NCBI GenBank assembly: GCA_937872165.1
Contig: CALMOR010000224.1
Coordinates: forward strand, 1 to 8,719
Length of the DNA stretch: 8,719 bases
Direction: 5' to 3'
DNA from: an uncultured Burkholderiales bacterium
GTDB taxonomy: Bacteria > Pseudomonadota > Gammaproteobacteria > Burkholderiales > Burkholderiaceae_D
In this document: positions 1-6,150 of the stretch, piece by piece
Layout of the letters: each line of letters opens with the position of its first letter
Numbering within the stretch: position 1 is the stretch's first letter
Notes under the pieces: model-generated
What the model saw: the letters and a program-made list of their open reading frames with translations, nothing else
Told to the model about the DNA's origin: nothing
The model's database searches: none
Translations under genes and position numbers: made by a program

Positions 1-259
1 CGATCGCACCGATCTCTGGCGCGCGCAGACCCCGCAGATGTTCCGGCATCGCATGCTCGGCGACGCGCTGAGCGCAGCGCGCGCCCGAGGCGTCGTCGTC
101 ACCGACGAGTCGAGCGCGGTCGAGGCCGCGGGACATCGCGTGCTGCTCGTGCCCGGGTCGCCGCGGAACTTCAAGGTGACGACCGCCGACGATGTCGCGA
201 TGATGGATCGGCTGTTGCGCGACGACGCGTCCGCCGTCGCCGCGACGGCCCACCGCTGA
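1..259 (+). CDS. ispD: 2-C-methyl-D-erythritol 4-phosphate cytidylyltransferase, C-terminal part (5' truncated by window)
   Basis: IspD transfers CMP from CTP to methylerythritol phosphate, the third step of the non-mevalonate (MEP) isoprenoid pathway, in the cytoplasm. The frame is open from base 2, so about 85 C-terminal residues are visible out of the usual 225-240. They match the family closely: the LWRAQTPQMF segment (bases 17-43), a VVTDESSAVEA segment and the SPRNFKVTTADD segment, whose lysine (codon 173-175) corresponds to the conserved nucleotide/substrate-binding lysine of the family's N-[FI]-K-V-T motif. The stop TGA is at 257-259. In many proteobacteria ispF follows ispD directly, but here pncB follows 7 nt later. 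Recognition of the family is firm; the N-terminal CTP-binding region lies outside the window and cannot be judged. Confidence 0.93.
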   Translation, partial: DRTDLWRAQTPQMFRHRMLGDALSAARARGVVVTDESSAVEAAGHRVLLVPGSPRNFKVTTADDVAMMDRLLRDDASAVAATAHR

Positions 260-266
260 AGATCCG

Positions 267-1451
267 ATGATCATCCATTCGCTGCTCGACACCGACCTCT
301 ACAAGTTCACGATGATGCAGGTCGTGCTGCATCAGTTCCCCGGCGCGCAGGTCGAGTATCGATTCAAGTGCCGCACGCCCGGCGTCGACCTCGTCTCGTG
401 CATCGACGAGATCGACGACGAGATCGATCACCTCTGCTCGTTGCGCTTCAAGGAGGACGAGCTGCGCTGGCTGCGCAGCCTGCGCTTCGTCAAGAGCGAC
501 TTCGTCGACTTCCTCGATCTGTTCCAGATGAACCGCAAGTGGGTGCGGGTCGCGCCGTCGCCGAAGGACAACGGCGAGATCGACCTCGTCGTCGAAGGGC
601 CGTGGCTGCACACGATCCTGTTCGAGATCCCGTTGCTGGCGATCGTCAACGAGGTCTACTTCCGTCGCACGCAGTCCTTCCCCGACATCGTCGAGGGGCG
701 ACGTCGCCTCGTCGAGAAGATCGCGATGATCCGCGACGACGAGCGGCTGCACGACTGCAAGATCGCCGACTACGGCACGCGGCGTCGCTTCTCGCGCTCG
801 TGGCAGGAGGAGGTGCTCGGTTCGCTGAGAGCGCGGCTCGGGCCGCAGTTCGCGGGCACCAGCAACACGTGGTTCGCGATGACGCAGAACCTCGTGCCGC
901 TCGGCACGATGGCCCACGAGTACTTGCAGGCCTGCCAGTCGCTCGGCCCGCGGCTGCGCGATTCGCAGACCTTCGCGTTCGAGCGCTGGGCGCGCGAATA
1001 CCGGGGCGATCTCGGCATCGCGTTGTCCGACGTCTACGGCTTCGACGCCTTCCTGCGCGACTACGACATGTACTTCTGCAAGCTCTTCGACGGGGTGCGC
1101 CACGACTCGGGCGATCCGTTGGCCTGGGGCGAGCGGATGATCGCGCACTACGAGAAGTACCGCATCGACCCCAAGACCAAGACGCTGATCTTCTCGGACA
1201 GCCTCGACATCCCGCGCGTGATCGAGCTGCATCTGCGCTTCGCGGACCGGGCCCGGCTCGCGTTCGGCGTCGGGACCAACCTCACCAACGATCTCGGCTA
1301 CAAGCCGCTGCAGATCGTCGTCAAGATGGTCCGGTGCAACGGCCAGCCGGTCGCCAAGCTGTCGGACACCCCGGCCAAGAACATGTGCGACGACGAGGCC
1401 TATCTGGCCTATCTCCGTCAGGTCTTCGAGATCCCCGCACCGATCGGCTGA
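267..1451 (+). CDS. pncB: nicotinate phosphoribosyltransferase
   Basis: PncB makes nicotinate mononucleotide from nicotinate and PRPP with ATP hydrolysis, the entry step of the Preiss-Handler NAD salvage route, in the cytoplasm. The 394-residue length is normal for the bacterial PncB family. Visible marks are the N-terminal LLDTDLYKFTMMQ motif (residues 6-18), GTMAHEYLQA with His217, which corresponds to the transiently phosphorylated histidine of the enterobacterial enzyme, FDGVRHDSGDP (about 274-284), FGVGTNLTND (343-352) and VVKMVRCNGQPVAKLSD near the C-terminus. The ATG lies 7 nt after the ispD stop. The only Shine-Dalgarno-like bases (TGAAGA, 257-262) overlap that stop, which suggests translational coupling to ispD. 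No damage or missing key residue is seen. Confidence 0.96.
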   Translation: MIIHSLLDTDLYKFTMMQVVLHQFPGAQVEYRFKCRTPGVDLVSCIDEIDDEIDHLCSLRFKEDELRWLRSLRFVKSDFVDFLDLFQMNRKWVRVAPSPKDNGEIDLVVEGPWLHTILFEIPLLAIVNEVYFRRTQSFPDIVEGRRRLVEKIAMIRDDERLHDCKIADYGTRRRFSRSWQEEVLGSLRARLGPQFAGTSNTWFAMTQNLVPLGTMAHEYLQACQSLGPRLRDSQTFAFERWAREYRGDLGIALSDVYGFDAFLRDYDMYFCKLFDGVRHDSGDPLAWGERMIAHYEKYRIDPKTKTLIFSDSLDIPRVIELHLRFADRARLAFGVGTNLTNDLGYKPLQIVVKMVRCNGQPVAKLSDTPAKNMCDDEAYLAYLRQVFEIPAPIG

Positions 1452-1470
1452 CCGTCCGAACGGCTGAGGG

Positions 1471-1536
1471 ATTCGCCATTCGTCCTACTACTCCGTCCTC
1501 ATCTTCGTCCGTCCGCGAACGACCTACCTTCTCGTC
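1471..1536 (+). terminator. possible Rho-dependent termination (rut-like) region after pncB
   Basis: The non-coding gap after pncB has a pyrimidine-rich stretch with repeated CGTCC/CCGTCC units. By hand count the 66 bases hold 28 C and 9 G, a C>G bias unusual next to the balanced flanking coding DNA. C-rich, G-poor RNA is the usual signature of Rho loading sites. There is no strong hairpin with a U-tract in the gap, so Rho-dependent release of the ispD-pncB transcript is a reasonable but unproven reading. Confidence 0.25.
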
Positions 1537-1578
1537 ACGGCGCGAAGGCTGGCGCCGCAATCGACAAGGGAGATGAAG

Positions 1579-2331
1579 ATGGAGGAGTTGCCGATGGCGG
1601 AGTCCGGCAGGATGGCGAGCGCGAGGATCCACGACGGCCCCGGCCTGCATGGCGGCCGCCTCGGTCTCGAGGTCGTTCCGACCCCGCTGCGCAGGCCGAT
1701 CGAACGGGTGGCGCCGATCGACGCCTTGTCCTCGTCGTCCGGCGATCCGCTGCTGCGTCTGCTCGGCACGATGCGGATGGGCGCCATCCTCGTCACGCGC
1801 GAAGGCCGCATCGCCTACCTGAACGACGCGGCCAAGGAGGCGCTGGCCGCTCCGCTCGGCCTCGGGCTGCGCGGCGACCAGGTGGTGGCTATGGCTCCCG
1901 ACGCACGGCGCAAGCTCGCCGTCGCGCTCCACAACGCATGCCGCGCACCGTTCGTCGACGGCGCCGTGTTGCTGAACGCGACCGACGGCACCGGCTTCAG
2001 CAAGCCGATGCGGGTGCTGTCGATGGAACGCATCGGCGGCTTCGGACGGCGCATCGACGAGGGCCTCGCGCTCCTCTGCCTGGGCAGCGTGCGCCAGCGC
2101 CCTCCGGAAGCCGCGATGCTGGCTCAGCTCTTCGGACTGACCGCGACGGAGTCCGCCTTGATGGCGGCCATCGCCGGCGGCGAGCGCCTGCACGAGTGCG
2201 CCACCCGACGCGGGGTCTCGCTGGCGACGGTCCGCGCACAGCTGCGCAACGTCTTCGTCAAGACCGGTGCGGCCACGCAGGCCGACCTGACGTTCATCGC
2301 ATGGTCGATCCCGGGTCTGTGGATCAACTGA
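1579..2331 (+). CDS. PAS-like sensor / LuxR-type helix-turn-helix transcriptional regulator
   Basis: This is a probable DNA-binding regulator of about 245-250 residues. The first ~55 residues look disordered and poorly conserved. Numbered from the first ATG at 1573, residues ~58-165 resemble a PAS-type sensor fold (MGAILVTREGRIAYLND, then a KPMRVLSMERIGG segment and a hydrophobic strand ALLCLGSV). Residues ~186-245 form a LuxR/FixJ-type HTH: LTATESALMAAIAGG, then the recognition-helix region VSLATVRAQLRNVFVKTG and ATQADLTFI. There is no phospho-receiver domain, so this is not a classical response regulator; the signal bound by the PAS-like part is unknown. I chose 1579 because AAGGGAG is 6 nt upstream; 1594, with GGAGGAG 6 nt upstream, is an equally good start. 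It ends 57 nt before the transporter gene on the same strand, so local control of that gene is plausible but not shown. Confidence 0.85.
   Translation: MEELPMAESGRMASARIHDGPGLHGGRLGLEVVPTPLRRPIERVAPIDALSSSSGDPLLRLLGTMRMGAILVTREGRIAYLNDAAKEALAAPLGLGLRGDQVVAMAPDARRKLAVALHNACRAPFVDGAVLLNATDGTGFSKPMRVLSMERIGGFGRRIDEGLALLCLGSVRQRPPEAAMLAQLFGLTATESALMAAIAGGERLHECATRRGVSLATVRAQLRNVFVKTGAATQADLTFIAWSIPGLWIN
1581..1587 (+). promoter_or_regulatory. strong Shine-Dalgarno GGAGGAG inside the 5' end of the regulator ORF
   Basis: GGAGGAG lies 6 nt before an in-frame ATG at 1594. A second SD-like run, AAGGGAG (1566-1572), lies 6 nt before the in-frame ATG at 1579 and directly abuts the ATG at 1573. The ATG at 1573 is therefore poorly placed, while 1579 and 1594 are both well placed. 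The true start of the regulator could be either. Confidence 0.5.
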
Positions 2332-2356
2332 GCCCGGTCGCGGGAGCGGCTACCAT
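2328..2356 (+). promoter_or_regulatory. possible sigma70-type promoter for the transporter gene
   Basis: CTGAGC (2328-2333, 3/6 match to TTGACA) is followed after 17 bases by TACCAT (2351-2356, 4/6 match to TATAAT). It would give a start near 2363 and a leader of about 26 nt ending in the good RBS at 2375-2381. The ideal spacing is the main support; the box matches are weak and GC-rich DNA offers many such pairs. Confidence 0.3.
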
Positions 2357-2374
2357 GCGGCCCTCGTTCGACAC

Positions 2375-2381
2375 GAAGGGA
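2375..2381 (+). promoter_or_regulatory. ribosome binding site GAAGGGA of the transporter gene
   Basis: GAAGGGA lies 7 nt before the ATG at 2389 and fixes that start as the likely one. Confidence 0.6.
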
Positions 2382-2388
2382 CTGCACG

Positions 2389-3843
2389 ATGAAGGACCCG
2401 CGACGAAGCCGCTCGCGCTGGCGCACCGCAGGTCGGCGCGCGTCATCGGTCGTCGTCGTCGCGATCCTCTTCGCCGGGGCCCCGGCCGCACGCGCGGCGG
2501 GCTTCGACGGCGCTTCGCTGACGCTCGCGTGGGTACTCCCCTTCGCGGGCCTTCTCGCATCGATCGCGCTCTTCCCGTTGCTCGCCTCCGCGACCTGGCA
2601 TCACCACTTCGGCAAGATCGCCTTCGCATGGGCCGCGGCCTTCGCGATTCCGTTCGCGCTGACCTTTGGCGCGAACGAGACGGCCCGGCAGCTGGTACAC
2701 GCGGCACTGCTCGAATACCTGCCGTTCGTGCTGCTGCTCTTCGCTCTGTACACCGTCTCCGGCGGGATCGGCGTGTTCGGCAACCTTCACGGTTCGCCGG
2801 CCACCAACCTCTCGATCCTCGCGATCGGCGCGGTCCTCGCCAATCTGATGGGCACGACCGGCGCCGCGATGGTCCTGGTCCGCCCGTTGATCCGCGCCAA
2901 CGACGACCGCCGCCACAACGTGCACGTGCTGGTCTTCTTCATCTTCGTCGTCGCCAATGCCGGCGGATCGTTGACGCCGCTCGGCGACCCGCCGCTCTTC
3001 CTCGGCTTCCTGAACGGCGTCTCGTTCTTCTGGACCACCCGCGCGATGCTGGGCCCCACGCTGACGCTGTGCGGCGCGCTGCTGGCGATCTTCTACGTGC
3101 TCGATCGTCATCTCTATGCGAAGGCGGGCGAGGAACGGCCGGCCCGTGCCGACGCCACGCCCGACTCGCGGCTGCGCATCGAAGGCAAGGTCAACGTCGT
3201 CCTGCTGTTCGCGGTCGTCGGCGCGGTCCTCGCGAGCGGCTTCTGGCGCCCCGGCGTCTCGTTCGTGATCCTCGACATGCGGCTCGCGCTGCAGGACATC
3301 GCACGCGATGCGCTGCTGATCGCCATCGCGCTCGTCTCGCTGTGGCTCACGCCGCAGCGGGTGCACGAAGCGAACGGCTTCAACTGGGCCCCGATGCGGG
3401 AGGTCGCGAAACTGTTCGCGGCGATCTTCGTGACGATCATCCCGGCCATCGCGATCCTCAAAGCCGGCGATGCGGGCGCCGGGGCGTCGCTGACGCGGCT
3501 CGTGACGACGCCCGGGGGCGACCCGGTCAACCCGATGTACTTCTGGCTCACCGGCGTGCTGTCGGCGTTCCTCGACAACGCGCCGACCTACCTCGTCTTC
3601 TTCAACCTCGCGGGCGCCGACGCGAAGTACCTGATGGCCCACCGCGAGACGCTCGAAGCGATCTCCGGTGGCGCCGTCTTCATGGGCGCTCTCAGCTACA
3701 TCGGCAACGCGCCCAACTTCATGGTCCGCTCGATCGCCGAGGATCGCGGCATCCGCATGCCGTCCTTCTTCGGCTATCTGCTGTGGTCGGTGCCCGTGCT
3801 CGTGCCGCTCTTCGTCGTGTTGACCTTCCTCTACTTCCGATGA
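2389..3843 (+). CDS. ion-transporter-superfamily membrane protein (sodium:proton antiporter / putative citrate transporter type)
   Basis: This is a 484-residue polytopic inner-membrane protein. An N-terminal hydrophobic segment (residues ~19-37, VVVVAILFAGAPAARA) after an Arg-rich start could be a first helix or a signal sequence. It is followed by about ten further hydrophobic segments. Motifs typical of the ArsB/NhaD ion-transporter superfamily are present as two related halves: NLMGTTGAAMVLVRP (152-166) with NAGGSLTPLGDPP (190-202), and AFLDNAPTYLVFF (393-405) with SYIGNAPNF (436-444). Asp200 and Asp396 sit in helix-break motifs likely to bind cation or substrate. Members of this group are annotated either as Na+/H+ antiporters or as citrate-type transporters, and sequence alone does not settle the substrate. 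The regulator upstream and hydroxyacid dehydrogenase 31 nt downstream keep a carboxylate substrate open. The start is supported by GAAGGGA at 2375-2381. Confidence 0.88.
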   Translation: MKDPRRSRSRWRTAGRRASSVVVVAILFAGAPAARAAGFDGASLTLAWVLPFAGLLASIALFPLLASATWHHHFGKIAFAWAAAFAIPFALTFGANETARQLVHAALLEYLPFVLLLFALYTVSGGIGVFGNLHGSPATNLSILAIGAVLANLMGTTGAAMVLVRPLIRANDDRRHNVHVLVFFIFVVANAGGSLTPLGDPPLFLGFLNGVSFFWTTRAMLGPTLTLCGALLAIFYVLDRHLYAKAGEERPARADATPDSRLRIEGKVNVVLLFAVVGAVLASGFWRPGVSFVILDMRLALQDIARDALLIAIALVSLWLTPQRVHEANGFNWAPMREVAKLFAAIFVTIIPAIAILKAGDAGAGASLTRLVTTPGGDPVNPMYFWLTGVLSAFLDNAPTYLVFFNLAGADAKYLMAHRETLEAISGGAVFMGALSYIGNAPNFMVRSIAEDRGIRMPSFFGYLLWSVPVLVPLFVVLTFLYFR

Positions 3844-3874
3844 ACGTGCGCCTGACGTATCCGCGTCGATCGCG

Positions 3875-4846
3875 ATGACTTCGTCGTCGCGTCCTCGCGT
3901 TCTCGTCACCCGGGCCGTCTTCCCGGAGCACGTCGCGCGCCTCGAGGCGAGGGTCGACGCGACCTTCAATCAAGCCGACGTGCCCCTCGACGTCGACGAA
4001 GTGGCGAGACGACTGGACGGCGTGGAAGGGCTGCTGTGCGCGAGCGGCGATAAGATCGATTCCCTCCTGGTGCGGCGCGCGACGACGCTGCGTGTCGTGT
4101 CGACCATCTCGGTCGGGACCAATCACATCGACCTCGACGCATGCCGCGCACGGGCCATCGTCGTGACCAACACGCCCGACGTGCTGACCGAGACCACCGC
4201 CGATTTCGGCTGGGCCCTGATGATGGCCGCCGCGCGTCGCGTCACCGAGTCCGAGCACTGGCTGAGAGCGGGGCTGTGGCAGCGCTGGAGCCTCGACCAG
4301 TTCCTCGGCGTCGACGTCCATCACGCGACCCTCGGCATCGTCGGCATGGGACGCATCGGCCAGGCGCTCGCGCGGCGGGCCGCCGGCTTCTCGATGACGG
4401 TGGTCTACAACAACCGTTCGCGCCTGCCCGCGGCGATCGAAGAGGAGTGCCGCGCGCGCTTCGTGTCTCGCGACGAACTCTTCCGCACCGCCGATCACGT
4501 CATCCTCGTCCTGCCGTACACGCGCGACAACCATCACACGATCGGGGCGGCCGAGCTCGCGTCGATGAAGCCGACCGCAACGCTCACCAACATCGCGCGC
4601 GGCGGTCTCGTCGACGAGGATGCACTCGCCGACGCGTTGACCGAAGGACGGCTCGGTGCAGCCGGCCTCGACGTCTACGAGGGGGAACCGGCGATCAACC
4701 CGCGCCTGCTGGCGCTGGAGCGCGTGGCGTTGACGCCGCATCTCGGCAGCGCGTCGCGCGCGACCCGGGCCGCGATGGGCCGGCTCGCGATCGACAACCT
4801 GGTCGAAGCGCTCGAGGGTCGCGAGCCGCCGAACCGTATCGCCTGA
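3875..4846 (+). CDS. NAD(P)-dependent D-2-hydroxyacid dehydrogenase (glyoxylate/hydroxypyruvate reductase or D-glycerate dehydrogenase type)
   Basis: This is a 323-residue cytoplasmic oxidoreductase interconverting a 2-oxoacid and a D-2-hydroxyacid. The family layout is complete: a catalytic-domain segment VVSTISVGTNHIDLD (74-88), the dinucleotide-binding GIVGMGRIG (154-162), then NIARGGLVDE with catalytic Arg242, DVYEGEP with Glu271 and TPHLGSAS with His289, the usual Arg-Glu-His set. The residues after the second Rossmann strand (YNNRSR, with Arg181 and Ser182) instead of an acidic residue favour NADP(H), as in glyoxylate/hydroxypyruvate reductases. The exact substrate cannot be read from sequence. 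There is no clear RBS before the ATG at 3875, and only 31 nt separate it from the transporter, so co-transcription is likely. A hairpin lies just downstream. Confidence 0.93.
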   Translation: MTSSSRPRVLVTRAVFPEHVARLEARVDATFNQADVPLDVDEVARRLDGVEGLLCASGDKIDSLLVRRATTLRVVSTISVGTNHIDLDACRARAIVVTNTPDVLTETTADFGWALMMAAARRVTESEHWLRAGLWQRWSLDQFLGVDVHHATLGIVGMGRIGQALARRAAGFSMTVVYNNRSRLPAAIEEECRARFVSRDELFRTADHVILVLPYTRDNHHTIGAAELASMKPTATLTNIARGGLVDEDALADALTEGRLGAAGLDVYEGEPAINPRLLALERVALTPHLGSASRATRAAMGRLAIDNLVEALEGREPPNRIA

Positions 4847-4848
4847 CG

Positions 4849-4876
4849 AAAAAAAGGCCAGCGCGAGGCTGGCCTT
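4849..4876 (-). terminator. intrinsic terminator between convergent genes
   Basis: A perfect 9-bp inverted repeat, AAGGCCAGC (4854-4862) and GCTGGCCTT (4868-4876), with a 5-nt loop is flanked on its left by seven A (4849-4855). Read on the minus strand this is a GC-rich hairpin followed by a U-tract, a textbook Rho-independent terminator for the OmpA-family gene that stops at 4895. On the + strand the hairpin follows the dehydrogenase stop by 7 nt but is followed only by TTCTCC, so it would be a weaker terminator in that direction. Confidence 0.85.
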
Positions 4877-4894
4877 CTCCGGGGCGCGACCTGC

Positions 4895-5926
4895 CTACTG
4901 CACGCGCTTCTCGATCGTCACGTCCTCGACCTCGACGCGGCGATTGGGCTCCAGGCACTGGATCAACGCCTTGTGGTTCTTCTCCGAGCACTGGACTACG
5001 GGGTCCGCCTCGCCCTTGCCGGACGTGGTCAAGCGCGAACCGTCGATGCCCTTGCTCACCAGATACGCCTTGACGGCGTCGGCGCGACGCTGCGACAGCT
5101 TGACGTTGTAGGCCGGCTTGCCGATACGGTCCGTGTAGCCGGTGATGCGCACGTTGCTGACCGACGGGTTGGCCCTCAACGCGTCGGCGATCTCGTCGAG
5201 CCTCGGTGCCGGTTGGCGGATGACCGCGCTGTCGAACGAGAACATCTTGCTGGCCGACAACGTGACCTTCTCGAAGCGCGGCGCCGGAGGAGCCGGCGGC
5301 GGCGGGGGCGGCGTCACCTGCGCCACCGGGGGCGGCGGCAACGGCGCTTCGGCGCGCGGCGCGGTCGGGGTCTTGTCGAAGTAGTAGGTCAGGCCGACGT
5401 TGGCGTAGTTGTTCTCGTTGCGGCGGAAACCGTACACGTCGCTGCGCTGGAAGCCGAAGACCTTCTTGTATTCGATCTCGGCGCCCCACTGGTCGGAGAT
5501 GACGTATTGCACGCCGATACCGGCGGCCGCATACGGCGACGTCCGCGAGTTCTGCCGGTTGGGCAGGTTGCGACGATCGTTCTCGGCGCCGACCCCGACC
5601 GACACGAACGGACGGAAGCGATCGCGCGTGAGGAACAGGAGCCCTTCGATGCCGGCCTGGGCCTGCTGATAGCGCACGTTCTCGGAGTCGGCGCGCGCGT
5701 AGCTGCCGCCGACGCGCACGTCGAAGTACTGGTTGAGGGCCTTGCCGAACTGAAGGCCTGCATCGAAGCCGGTCGAACGGGTGCCGAAGCGATTGTCCGG
5801 ATTGAAGAAGCCGCCTTCACCGATGACGTAGACGGACGGGTTGTACTTCAATTCCTGGGCCTGGACGCCGGCGAAGGCGCCGGCGACGAGGACGAGACCA
5901 GTGGCAAAACGGAATCTGTTGTTCAT
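4895..5926 (-). CDS. OmpA-family outer-membrane protein (beta-barrel plus peptidoglycan-binding domain)
   Basis: This 343-residue protein should tether the outer membrane to the cell wall. Residues 1-23 are a signal peptide (cleavage probably after VQA). Residues ~28-184 form the barrel, with alternating aromatic/glycine strands and a terminal ANVGLTYYFDK strand. Residues ~186-216 are a proline-rich hinge with runs of 4 and 6 prolines. Residues ~218-343 are an OmpA C-terminal domain: ITGYTDRIG with Asp266 and SQRRADAV with Arg281, spaced 15 apart exactly as the two diaminopimelate-binding residues of E. coli OmpA, plus NRRVEVE. Cys313 and Cys324 match the disulfide pair of E. coli OmpA. Another ATG at 5941 would add MKAAL; neither start has a good RBS, and 5926 gives the better signal peptide. 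A strong terminator follows. Confidence 0.94.
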   Translation of the reverse strand: MNNRFRFATGLVLVAGAFAGVQAQELKYNPSVYVIGEGGFFNPDNRFGTRSTGFDAGLQFGKALNQYFDVRVGGSYARADSENVRYQQAQAGIEGLLFLTRDRFRPFVSVGVGAENDRRNLPNRQNSRTSPYAAAGIGVQYVISDQWGAEIEYKKVFGFQRSDVYGFRRNENNYANVGLTYYFDKTPTAPRAEAPLPPPPVAQVTPPPPPPAPPAPRFEKVTLSASKMFSFDSAVIRQPAPRLDEIADALRANPSVSNVRITGYTDRIGKPAYNVKLSQRRADAVKAYLVSKGIDGSRLTTSGKGEADPVVQCSEKNHKALIQCLEPNRRVEVEDVTIEKRVQ

Positions 5927-6150
5927 GAGTGCTGCTTTCATTCGACTGGGAGGGGCTGCGGCGCGCGCGTTCGCGAGCGTGCGGCGATTTTCCCCGGGTA
6001 CTTCGCCCTCGGGATAAGCCGGGCAAGCGATCGCGTGTAGGAAATGTCCGAGTTCTCGACGATCTTCGCGACGGCCGCTCGTAACCATCCGTCCCGAGCC
6101 GTCTCCGATTGCGGCCGAGGCGACGATCGGTGACAGACGGGAGCGAGGCG

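Noticed and set aside
171..1232. 353-codon open frame antisense to pncB
   Set aside because: It is fully antisense to a well-conserved enzyme, with low-complexity sequence and no family resemblance.
1538..1557. 6-bp hairpin CGGCGC/GCGCCG with an 8-nt loop before the regulator
   Set aside because: It is short, lacks a T-tract, and such GC palindromes are expected often in DNA of this composition.
1938..3969. Long open frames over the transporter gene (646 codons on + at 1938-3878, 508 codons on - at 2443-3969)
   Set aside because: They are composition artefacts of the GC-rich transporter and regulator genes: low-complexity Arg-rich or Glu/Arg-rich products with no recognisable domains or ribosome sites.
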